A stretch of DNA of 64,000 bases from Planctomicrobium piriforme (GTDB taxonomy: Bacteria > Planctomycetota > Planctomycetia > Planctomycetales > Planctomycetaceae): NCBI RefSeq assembly GCF_900113665.1, contig NZ_FOQD01000002.1:1-64000 (forward strand), given 5' to 3'. Below, piece by piece: positions 41,730 to 48,729 of this stretch. How positions within the stretch are numbered: position 1 is the stretch's first letter; the number at the start of each line of letters is the position of its first letter. The notes beneath the pieces are model-generated. The model was given only the letters and a program-made list of their open reading frames with translations. It did no database searches and was not told the origin of the DNA. The position numbers and the translations under genes are program-made.

Positions 41730-42871
41730 CGAGAGAGACGCTGATCTGCGAACTGACGCCCCACGGCCGCGGAGCCGTGGCCACGATCGGCTTGCAGGGA
41801 GACTTAGATCTCCTGCAGACGTTGTTTCATGCGGCGAACGGAATCGCCCCCGCGCAGCAGCCGTTGCTGCGGGTGTGCTTTGGGCACTGGGGGAAGACAG
41901 CCCCTGAAGAGGTTGTTGTCGTTCGTACTGCTGAAAACGCGGCGGAAGTGCATTGCCACAGCGGTCTGGCGGCCGTTGAGAGAATTCTGGCCGACCTGCG
42001 GCAGCAGGGCTGCCGGCAGGTTTCACAGGAGGAGTGGGTTCGAATGAGTGTCGAGTCGAACGAACGTTCCGCCCCTCACCCCCGACCCCTCTCCCCTGAG
42101 TACAGGGGCGAGGGGGGCATCCAATCATTTTTTGAGGTGGAGGCGGAGCTTCATCTGGCGCTGACCCGCACGACTACTCAACGCACTGCGCACCATGTGC
42201 TGCGGCAGATGGCGTTGCTTCCACTGGCATTTGAACAGTTGGCAGCCGCATCACTCGAAGAGCGGCTGGCGCTGATTGATCGCATGTTGGCATATGCGAA
42301 CTTTGGGAAGCGCCTGCTGGAACCATGGTCGGTTGTGCTCTGCGGTCGGCCAAACGTCGGCAAATCGAGCCTCATCAACGCACTGCTGGGTTTCGAGCGG
42401 AGCGTCGTCTTCGACCAGCCAGGGACGACGCGCGATGTGGTGGCGGTCGAGACCGCGTTGCAGGGGTGGCCGGTCCAGTTGTCCGACACCGCAGGTCTGC
42501 GTCATGCGGAACAGGCACTCGAAGCGGCCGGAATCGCCCGAGCCCGGGTGCAATTGCAACGTGCGGACCTCATTCTCCTGGTCATCGATGCTTCAGTGGG
42601 GATTCTGCCAGAAGATCAGGAACTCCTGGCAGAGTTCCCGCAGGCACTGGTGGTGTGGAATAAGCAAGACCTGTCAAAAGAAAACCCGGTTCCGGTGAAT
42701 GCCGTGCCCGTCTCTGCACTCACCCAGGCAGGTGTCCCAGAACTGATCGAACACATCGTCACCCGCCTGATCCCCGCCGAGCCGCCCCCAGGCGCCCCCT
42801 TCCCCATCACCACCGAACAAATCAACCGCCTGCACCAGCTCCACCTTCAGTCCCTAACTCCTAACTCCTAA
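41726..42871 (+). CDS. MnmE/TrmE-like GTPase, shortened and repeat-invaded
   Basis: A 381-aa GTPase of the MnmE (TrmE) family. The N-terminal part (ETLICELTPHGRGAVATIGL) corresponds to the folate-binding domain, and the G domain is complete: GRPNVGKSSL (G1), GTTRD (G2), DTAGL (G3), NKQD (G4), VSAL (G5). It is about 70 residues shorter than typical MnmE and lacks the C-terminal Cys-x-Gly-Lys needed for wobble-uridine modification, so it is probably a paralogue with another role. An R1 repeat (42070-42118) is inserted in frame as SAPHPRPLSPEYRGEGG between the N-terminal and helical parts, and the last codons and stop lie in a CTAACTC tandem repeat. GTGA-coupled to coaX. Confidence 0.85.
   Translation: MTRETLICELTPHGRGAVATIGLQGDLDLLQTLFHAANGIAPAQQPLLRVCFGHWGKTAPEEVVVVRTAENAAEVHCHSGLAAVERILADLRQQGCRQVSQEEWVRMSVESNERSAPHPRPLSPEYRGEGGIQSFFEVEAELHLALTRTTTQRTAHHVLRQMALLPLAFEQLAAASLEERLALIDRMLAYANFGKRLLEPWSVVLCGRPNVGKSSLINALLGFERSVVFDQPGTTRDVVAVETALQGWPVQLSDTAGLRHAEQALEAAGIARARVQLQRADLILLVIDASVGILPEDQELLAEFPQALVVWNKQDLSKENPVPVNAVPVSALTQAGVPELIEHIVTRLIPAEPPPGAPFPITTEQINRLHQLHLQSLTPNS
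42070..42118 (+). repeat. R1 repeat inside MnmE-like GTPase gene
   Basis: CGCCCCTCACCCCCGACCCC, then TCTCCCCTGAGTACAGGGGC, then GAGGGGGGC. Translated APHPRPLSPEYRGEGG, matching the ATPase copy (GPLTPALSHEYRGEGA) in frame. Confidence 0.88.
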
Positions 42872-42881
42872 CTCCTAACTC
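42854..42881 (+). repeat. CTAACTC tandem heptamer (4 units)
   Basis: Four perfect CTAACTC units. The array encodes the last residues (LTPNS) and the TAA stop of the GTPase gene and ends just before the mutM stop on the other strand. Confidence 0.85.
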
Positions 42882-42887
42882 CTCCCC

Positions 42888-43730
42888 CTACCTCTTCTGG
42901 CATCGCGCACAGAAAAACGTACTCCGCTGTGCCTGCACGATCCGTTGAATCTCGCCGTTGCCACAGGTGACGCACGGCTGACCGTGACGGGCGTAGACGC
43001 GATGCTTGTTCTGGTAGCTGCCGTCTTTGTTCAGGGCGTTGCGATAGGTGCCATCGCCGAGGGTGGAGCCCTCGTACCGAGTCGCTTCGTGCAGAATCTC
43101 CAGAGTCGCCGCGTGAATTTTGGCGATGCGTTTGCCGGTCAGGCGTGAAGCAGGGACTTCCGGGTGAATGCCGCTGCGATGCAAAATCTCACTGGCGTAA
43201 AGATTTCCAATCCCAGCCACCAGTTTCTGATCCAGCAGGGCCACTTTCACAGGACGGTCGGTGCGACGCAGCCGTGCGACCCATTCGTCAGCGGTCATTT
43301 CCAGTGCATCCGGTCCCAGCTTTTCAGGGCCGAGGTGTGCTGCCAGTTGATCCGGGTCGAGCAGCCGGAGCGTGCCGAGCCCGCGGCGGTCCCAGAACCA
43401 GACGGAATGTCGCTTCCTCCCCTGGGTGAGTTTCCATTCAAACCGCAGGTGAGATTCGTCGGGAGGGTCGCTAAGCAGCATCAGCCCGGTCATTCGCGGT
43501 TCGATGACAAAGGCCGCCCCGGATTCGAGTTGAATCAGAATCCGCTTGGCCCGGCGCGTGACTGAAGACACTTTTTGACCAATGCACAATTCCCTCAACC
43601 GGGGAAAGTCAGGCTGCATGAGAATGGGACGGCAATGGCAATCGCAGAGCGATACGTCGGCGAGGCGGTGGCCTTCGAAAGCGGCTCGCACCCCGCGAAC
43701 CATCGTTTCGACTTCAGGCAACTCAGGCAT
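42888..43730 (-). CDS. mutM: Formamidopyrimidine-DNA glycosylase (Fpg)
   Basis: A 280-aa bifunctional DNA glycosylase/AP lyase that removes 8-oxoguanine and formamidopyrimidines. The start at 43730 is fixed by the obligatory N-terminus MPELPEVETMVRG, in which Pro2 and Glu3 are catalytic. Also seen: the conserved beta-hairpin lysine region RRAKRILIQL, LLDQKLVAGIGNLYASEILH (helix-two-turn-helix, Asn), and a C-terminal zinc finger CVTC ... CARC. Complete and of normal length. It converges on the GTPase gene (16 nt between stops) and diverges from the DUF1598 gene across 297 nt. Confidence 0.97.
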   Translation of the reverse strand: MPELPEVETMVRGVRAAFEGHRLADVSLCDCHCRPILMQPDFPRLRELCIGQKVSSVTRRAKRILIQLESGAAFVIEPRMTGLMLLSDPPDESHLRFEWKLTQGRKRHSVWFWDRRGLGTLRLLDPDQLAAHLGPEKLGPDALEMTADEWVARLRRTDRPVKVALLDQKLVAGIGNLYASEILHRSGIHPEVPASRLTGKRIAKIHAATLEILHEATRYEGSTLGDGTYRNALNKDGSYQNKHRVYARHGQPCVTCGNGEIQRIVQAQRSTFFCARCQKR

Positions 43731-44027
43731 GGAAATAGAGACCGGGGAGGTCGTTGGGTGGTCCGAGATGGGCTGCACCACCGTTAAAGGCGGCGCGTCC
43801 AGACCAGCCAGCACGGCCAGACGCATTCATTGTATCGTCTGTTCTTATTCTTTCGACTCGACTCCTGCTGCCCATTCGTCCACAAGTCTTTTGTGAGTAA
43901 TGTTCTTGACGCTGGATGCCAGGAAGACGATTCTAGGTGCGGACATCACTGCGCACGGTTTTGCGCTGTTGAATTTCCGTCCGGTCTCCCGTTTGCCAAG
44001 AAAACAGTATTGGCGGAGCGAATCGAT

Positions 44028-45794
44028 ATGACGCGTGCAATGTGCGTTGAAGCCCGGTCAGAACACCAGACCGCCCGTCTTTTCCGTCTTGGCGCCGCGG
44101 CGTGTGCGACCTCGCTGGCCGTGTTCGCCTGCGGCATCGCCAGCCAGGCCCGCGGCGATGACGCGGTGAATGCCGTTCAGGCCGTCGATGGCCTGATGGC
44201 GGCCGGTGAATTCGGCGCCGCTGCCGATATCGCCGCCCAGCAGCCGGAAGCGGCTCGCGGCGAAATGGTCAAGAAAATCGTCGATGACCGCCTTCAGGCT
44301 GGCGATGTCGACGGCGCCAAAGCCGTTCTCCCCGCTCTCGGCCAGAGCCGTGACCGCGTGGAAGCGACCGGCCAGGTTGCCCGCAATCAGATGACCAACG
44401 GCGGGGCCAACTTCAGCGAACTGATTGAACTGATTCAGACCGTGACGGAAGGTCCGTGGTTCGACATCGACGCTGAAGGGGGCACCATGACCCCGTTCAC
44501 CAGCGGGATTAAAGTCGATCCGAACGGCGTGCTGGCCCGTCAGGCTCGTGAAGAAAGCAATCACCAGGTCAGCCATGTCCGTCAGCAGGCCCGTGCCGCT
44601 CATTTGAACGGCGACATGGCTCAGCCGTCGGCGCTGCGTCTGGTTTCGCTGACCCGACTGGAAAAAGAAGTCGCCCGCCGCCTCGCCGAAGGGAAGCCGG
44701 TCGTCGAATCAATGCAGAATCTTGCCGGGCTCTCGCACATTCAATATGTGCTGCTCTATCCCGAGCAGGGTGAAATCGTGATCGGCGGCCCGGCGGAAGG
44801 CTGGCGGTATAACGAACAAGGCTTGCCAGTCGGTGCTGTTTCGCAGACCCCGACCTTGCAACTCGACGACCTCGTCACCGTGATGCGGACCTTCAGCCCG
44901 AACGGCCAGACCGTGTTTGGCTGCTCGATCGACCCCCGTCAGGAAAACCTGAAAGCGGTCAAAGACTTTGTGGCTGATTCGCAGTCGCGCGGTGCGCTCA
45001 GCCCCGCCGGCGTTCGCAGTTGGGCCACGAAAATTGGCAACCTGCTCGGTCTGCAAGACATCACCGTCTTCGGAGTGCCAGGCAGCAGCCGCGTTGCCCG
45101 CGTCATGGTCGAAGCCGACTATCGGATGAAGCTGATCGGCATCGGCAAGCTCGACGGCGGATCACAAGTGCCTGACTACTTCGAACTGCTCGCCAAGAAC
45201 CCCGGCCTCGCCTCCGGCAATCTGGATGCTCTCCGCTGGTGGATGACGCTGCAGTGCGAAGCGGTGGTCCATTCTCCCGAGAAGAATGCCTTTGAAATTC
45301 GGGGCGCGGGCGTGAAGTGCCTGTCTGAAAACCAGCATCTGACCGCCAGCGGCGAACGCATCGCCACCGGCAAGTCCGAACCGGTCAACCAGCAGTTCGC
45401 CGCCAACTTCACCAGCCATTACGAAGAGCTGGCGAAGAAAGACCCGATCTTTGCCGACCTGGAGGGGATCTTCGATCTCGCTCTGGTCGCCGCCATGATT
45501 CAGAACAATCAGCTCGATCAACGGGCCGGCTGGGACCGCGGTGTGTTCGCCGCCAATGGTGAATATCGCCCCGCCTCATATGCGACGCCGAAACAGACGG
45601 AATCGGTTATCAACCACCGTGTGTTCAATGGGCAGGATGTCGTCCTGCAGGTGGCCGGCGGAGTTCGCGGCGACGCCATGGCCGTCCTCAACGACGCTGC
45701 CGTGAATCACGAATCACCCCGCCTCGGCACGGTTGCCCAGCAGGCTCAGGCAGGCGAGCTGCCCGCCAACCGCTGGTGGTGGGACGCTAAGTAG
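44028..45794 (+). CDS. Secreted DUF1598 protein
   Basis: A 588-aa protein with a signal-like segment (GAAACATSLAVFACGIASQARG). The remainder matches, by eye, the planctomycete DUF1598 family: QNLAGLSHIQYVLLYPEQGE, VIGGPAEGWRYNEQG, FGCSIDPRQENLKAVKDFVA and VARVMVEADYRMKLIGIGKL. The family function is unknown; the protein is presumed extracytoplasmic. ATG 44028 has GGAG at 44014-44017. The upstream 297 nt between mutM and this gene contains TTGACG at 43906 but no convincing -10. The gene stands alone; the next gene is 42 nt downstream and may be cotranscribed or separated by the hairpin at 45851. Confidence 0.88.
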   Translation: MTRAMCVEARSEHQTARLFRLGAAACATSLAVFACGIASQARGDDAVNAVQAVDGLMAAGEFGAAADIAAQQPEAARGEMVKKIVDDRLQAGDVDGAKAVLPALGQSRDRVEATGQVARNQMTNGGANFSELIELIQTVTEGPWFDIDAEGGTMTPFTSGIKVDPNGVLARQAREESNHQVSHVRQQARAAHLNGDMAQPSALRLVSLTRLEKEVARRLAEGKPVVESMQNLAGLSHIQYVLLYPEQGEIVIGGPAEGWRYNEQGLPVGAVSQTPTLQLDDLVTVMRTFSPNGQTVFGCSIDPRQENLKAVKDFVADSQSRGALSPAGVRSWATKIGNLLGLQDITVFGVPGSSRVARVMVEADYRMKLIGIGKLDGGSQVPDYFELLAKNPGLASGNLDALRWWMTLQCEAVVHSPEKNAFEIRGAGVKCLSENQHLTASGERIATGKSEPVNQQFAANFTSHYEELAKKDPIFADLEGIFDLALVAAMIQNNQLDQRAGWDRGVFAANGEYRPASYATPKQTESVINHRVFNGQDVVLQVAGGVRGDAMAVLNDAAVNHESPRLGTVAQQAQAGELPANRWWWDAK

Positions 45795-45836
45795 GGTCAA
45801 TACTTTGATTTTGCATCGCCCCAGGGAGGGGACTGG

Positions 45837-46622
45837 ATGAGTCGCATTTCAACGGGGGAGCATGCTCCCCCGTTCTGCTTTTGGCTTTGCTGCTTTTGGT
45901 GCCTTCTGGCAAGGACACACGGTGTCCACGCTCAAGAGCCGGTCGGGCAGCCGGTGCAAATCGCCTTGCGGGAGCTGCCCGCTGACCAGCACCCGCCGCA
46001 AACATTGGGTGATGTGCTGCGGATCTGCCTGCTGCAGGCCATGGCTGAAGAGTATGTCGACGACCGCCACTGGGGCGGAACGGTGGAGCGGTTCGACGGC
46101 TTTCGCTTTCGCGGCCTGAACATCTCGAAGCGCGAACGTCTGGTGAATGACGGCTTCTGGCACCGCTACAAGGCCAGACTCATTCGCCCCGGCGAGACGC
46201 TGCAAGTCCAGGTGCGTCAGGAAGCGGGGCCTGACAACACGGTCCGCTTTGCAGTCGAGATGATTTTAAGGGCACAGTGCGAAGCCACCTTCGCGTGGTG
46301 GTCTTATGGCGTCAAAGGCTGGAATGGCACCGCCGTCTCGGAAGCGACGCTGCGACTGCGCCTGGTGCTTGATACGCAGCCGCAGTTCCAATTCTCGCTC
46401 GACACCCCCATCCCTGGACTCGCACTCAATCCCAAGGTGAGCGAAATCGAGCTGAAACTGAAAGATCTCGATCTGCAGCGGCTGGGAGTATTTGAAGGTC
46501 CTGGGGTGACCGTGCTGGGGGACGGCTCACGAAAAGCGATCGAGCAGTTGCTCCAGCAGCAGGAGGGGAAGCTGAAACAGCGGCTGCAACAGCAGATCGA
46601 CGCCGTCGGAACCCGGCAGTGA
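45837..46622 (+). CDS. Secreted hypothetical protein (261 aa)
   Basis: A 261-aa protein with an export signal (FCFWLCCFWCLLARTHGVHAQ, cleavage near residue 32). The mature part is beta-rich in the centre (YKARLIRPGETLQVQVRQEA) and ends in a Gln-rich coiled coil (QLLQQQEGKLKQRLQQQIDA). No family recognised. The ATG at 45837 has GGGAGGGG just upstream. Codons 5-13 lie in a 24-bp perfect palindrome (45851-45874), an odd position that might instead be the terminator of the DUF1598 gene, in which case the true start could lie downstream. Extracytoplasmic. Confidence 0.65.
   Translation: MSRISTGEHAPPFCFWLCCFWCLLARTHGVHAQEPVGQPVQIALRELPADQHPPQTLGDVLRICLLQAMAEEYVDDRHWGGTVERFDGFRFRGLNISKRERLVNDGFWHRYKARLIRPGETLQVQVRQEAGPDNTVRFAVEMILRAQCEATFAWWSYGVKGWNGTAVSEATLRLRLVLDTQPQFQFSLDTPIPGLALNPKVSEIELKLKDLDLQRLGVFEGPGVTVLGDGSRKAIEQLLQQQEGKLKQRLQQQIDAVGTRQ
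45851..45874 (+). terminator. 24-bp perfect palindrome, possible terminator or leader hairpin
   Basis: AACGGGGGAGCA followed directly by its inverse TGCTCCCCCGTT, then CTGCTTTTGGCTTTGCTGCT. It lies 57 nt after the DUF1598 stop but within the first codons of the next reading frame. Confidence 0.5.
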
Positions 46623-46722
46623 ACAGGTGTGCCGATGCACAGTTTGTGCAAGGGCGAATTGTGCTATCCTGTGGTGTCTGAATTGCGAACGGTTCGTCGG
46701 CCAGGGAAGCGAGACGGTCAAT

Positions 46723-47190
46723 ATGATGTGTCCATTCTGTCGGCAAGGCGAAAGCAAAGTCGTCGACTCCCGCGGGAGTCAGGAGTTTGTGATTCGCCGC
46801 CGCCGCGAATGCCTGCACTGCGGACGCCGCTTCACCACCTACGAAAAGATGGAAGAGTCGCCGCTGAAGGTCATCAAGAAAGATGGCTCACGGGTGCCCT
46901 TCGACCGCGAGCGCATTCGCCTCGGCATTGAAAAAGCCTGTTACAAACGCCCGATCAGTCCGGATCAGGTCGAGCAGATCATCAACAATGTCGAGCACTG
47001 CGTGTACGAGACGTTCGAGCGCGAGGTGCCTTCGAGGTTTGTCGGCGAAAAGGTCTGCGAGCAATTGCGGCTGGTCGATCAGGTGGCCTTCGTCCGCTTC
47101 GCCTCGGTCTACCGTTCATTCCAGGACGTCAACGACTTCGTTGAAGAACTCCAAACCCTGCGACAGCGCAGCCAGCAACATCACGATTGA
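46723..47190 (+). CDS. nrdR: Transcriptional repressor NrdR
   Basis: A 155-aa NrdR, the zinc-ribbon/ATP-cone repressor that senses dATP/ATP and shuts down ribonucleotide reductase genes. The zinc ribbon has CPFC near the N-terminus and CLHC about 28 residues on, followed by GRRFTTYEKMEE; the ATP-cone starts at LKVIKKDGSRVPFDRERIRLGI. Complete, normal length. The start is ATG 46723 or the adjacent ATG 46726; longer in-frame readings to 46627 lack similarity. No ribonucleotide reductase gene is in the window. Cytoplasmic DNA-binding protein. Confidence 0.97.
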   Translation: MMCPFCRQGESKVVDSRGSQEFVIRRRRECLHCGRRFTTYEKMEESPLKVIKKDGSRVPFDRERIRLGIEKACYKRPISPDQVEQIINNVEHCVYETFEREVPSRFVGEKVCEQLRLVDQVAFVRFASVYRSFQDVNDFVEELQTLRQRSQQHHD

Positions 47191-47200
47191 ATGGGTGGGA

Positions 47201-47230
47201 GTTTTCAGTCGACAGTTGTCAGTGATTAGT
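47201..47230. repeat. R3 repeat (left of hypothetical gene)
   Basis: GTTTTCAGTCGACAGTTGTC then AGTGATTAGT, 10 nt after the nrdR stop. An inverted R3 copy lies at 47832-47864 on the other side of the next gene. Confidence 0.7.
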
Positions 47231-47312
47231 TTGAATCAAATGAATGTGCGAACCGGTCCCCAACGACTCATCGCCATTTTGGATCAACATCGTGAAACCG
47301 AGTGATTTGTCT

Positions 47313-47344
47313 GGCTCTGGACTCTCGACACTGGACTCTCGACT
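47313..47344. repeat. R2 repeat
   Basis: GGCTCTGGACTCTCGACACT then GGACTCTCGACT, ending 9 nt before the start of the hypothetical gene at 47353. Confidence 0.75.
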
Positions 47345-47352
47345 GCCTTCCC

Positions 47353-47799
47353 ATGCTTGAGTCGCTGCTCCTCATCGGCTCCGAGACTGGAATGGAAGCC
47401 GTCGCCAGCGCGGCGCGGCTGGCCGCGCGAAATTGCCGGGCCTATCCCGACATCTCTTCCGCACTCGACGCCGCAGGTCAGGCCGATCTGATTGTGGTGT
47501 TCCAGCATTGGCCGGATGAATTTCCACCGCCTGAGATTGCCCGGCTGCTCGATGCCTGCCCGCTGGGGCGATTGATGGTTTGCCTGGGACCGTGGTGCGC
47601 CTCGTTCGGCCGCACGCGGCAATTCTGGCCTGCGGCGGTCTGCGTGGACGAAACCCGCTGGTTGTTGCGGCTCGACCACGAACAACAGGTGCTTGCCGGA
47701 ACGCGTCCGCCCCTCCCGTGGACTGCCGGACTGGATGAAGTCTTCGCCTTCGATTACGGTCAGTCAGGCAGGAGTCCAAAGTCGTCAGCTTTGAGTTAA
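47353..47799 (+). CDS. Hypothetical protein (148 aa)
   Basis: A 148-aa protein starting MLESLLLIGSETGMEAVASA. It has the alternating hydrophobic strand/helix pattern of a small Rossmann-like or receiver-like domain (ADLIVVFQHWPDEF, GRLMVCLGPWCASFGRTRQF), but no phosphoacceptor or nucleotide-binding motif could be identified. No signal peptide. The gene is bracketed by inverted R3 copies (47201, 47832) with an R2 copy at its 5' edge. Longer in-frame readings to 47302 would translate the R2 repeat and were rejected. Function unknown. Confidence 0.55.
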   Translation: MLESLLLIGSETGMEAVASAARLAARNCRAYPDISSALDAAGQADLIVVFQHWPDEFPPPEIARLLDACPLGRLMVCLGPWCASFGRTRQFWPAAVCVDETRWLLRLDHEQQVLAGTRPPLPWTAGLDEVFAFDYGQSGRSPKSSALS

Positions 47800-47831
47800 G
47801 AGTTTGAGATGCCGGCCCTTGTTGTCCATTT

Positions 47832-47864
47832 CTTACTGAAAACTGATCACTGAGAACTGAAAAC
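47832..47864. repeat. R3 repeat, inverted copy
   Basis: TTACTGAAAACTGATCACTG then AGAACTGAAAACT, inverted relative to 47201-47230. It lies in front of the Fe-S protein gene. Confidence 0.7.
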
Positions 47865-47919
47865 TCCCGTCAGAGAGTTGTTCCACAGTTTGATGCCCTA
47901 CTCTGAAATGAATCCCGCC

Positions 47920-48675
47920 ATGCGCGTCGGCCTGTTTATTCCGTGTTACGTCGATCAGTTCTACCCGGATATCGGGCTGGCGACCGTTGAACTGCTCGAA
48001 CAGTTCGGTTGTGAAGTCGATTATCCGGAGGCTCAAACCTGTTGCGGGCAGCCGATGGCCAACACCGGCTGCCGCGACGATGCCGCGCCGCTCGCCCGGC
48101 GCTTTGTCGAGATCTTCAACGCCTACGATTACGTCGTCTGCCCGTCGGGAAGCTGCGTGGCGATGGTGACGCACCATTATCACGATTACTTCCGCGAGCA
48201 TGACCCGGCATACACGGCGATCCAGCAAAAGACGTTCGAGCTGACGCAGTTTCTGGTCGACGTGCTGCATGCTGACAAGTTTGATGTCCGCTTCCCGTAT
48301 CGGGTGGGACTGCACAACAGTTGCCACGGCCTGCGCGAACTGCGACTGGGAAGTTCATCCGAGCGGATGCTGACGCTCGAGAACAAGGCCGAAACCTTGC
48401 TTCGCAAAGTTGAAGGCCTGACGCTTGTCAATTTGCAGCGGCCGGACGAATGCTGCGGTTTCGGCGGCACGTTTGCCGTCTCGGAAGAGGCGGTCTCCTG
48501 CATGATGGGGAACGACCGGATCGCAGATCATCAACAGGCTGGCGCCGATGTTATCACTGCCGGCGACATGTCCTGCCTGATGCACCTCGATGGCCTGATC
48601 CGCCGCCAGAAAAAACCGGTGGCAGTGATGCACATCGCGCAGATTCTGGCCGGGCGGAAGCCTGGCAAGGCGTGA
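47920..48675 (+). CDS. LutA/GlcF-type cysteine-rich (CCG) Fe-S oxidoreductase subunit
   Basis: A 251-aa protein with two CCG domains: FIPCYVDQFYPDIGL ... TCCGQPMANTGC and HNSCHGLRELRLG ... DECCGFGGTFAVSEEAVS. This is the signature of LutA/YkgE-type subunits of lactate or glycolate oxidation and of heterodisulfide reductase-like partners. CCG domains bind iron-sulfur clusters and mediate electron transfer. LutB and LutC genes normally accompany lutA but are not adjacent here; the next gene is on the opposite strand. Start taken at MRVGLFIPCYV (47920); ATG 47908 or 47893 are possible, and none has a strong ribosome binding site. Cytoplasmic or membrane-associated. Confidence 0.88.
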   Translation: MRVGLFIPCYVDQFYPDIGLATVELLEQFGCEVDYPEAQTCCGQPMANTGCRDDAAPLARRFVEIFNAYDYVVCPSGSCVAMVTHHYHDYFREHDPAYTAIQQKTFELTQFLVDVLHADKFDVRFPYRVGLHNSCHGLRELRLGSSSERMLTLENKAETLLRKVEGLTLVNLQRPDECCGFGGTFAVSEEAVSCMMGNDRIADHQQAGADVITAGDMSCLMHLDGLIRRQKKPVAVMHIAQILAGRKPGKA

Positions 48676-48729
48676 GGCTTGAGACCTGAGTCTTGAGGAG
48701 TTTTGCTGATCGCTGACGGCTGACCGCTC

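Noticed and set aside
43906..43935. TTGACG followed 17 nt later by GATTCT as a promoter for the DUF1598 gene
   Set aside because: The -10 match is poor and a planctomycete promoter consensus cannot be assumed; not reported as a feature.
47302..47352. N-terminal extension LALDSRHWTLD of the 148-aa hypothetical protein
   Set aside because: It is the translation of an R2 repeat. The ATG at 47353 gives a normal N-terminus.
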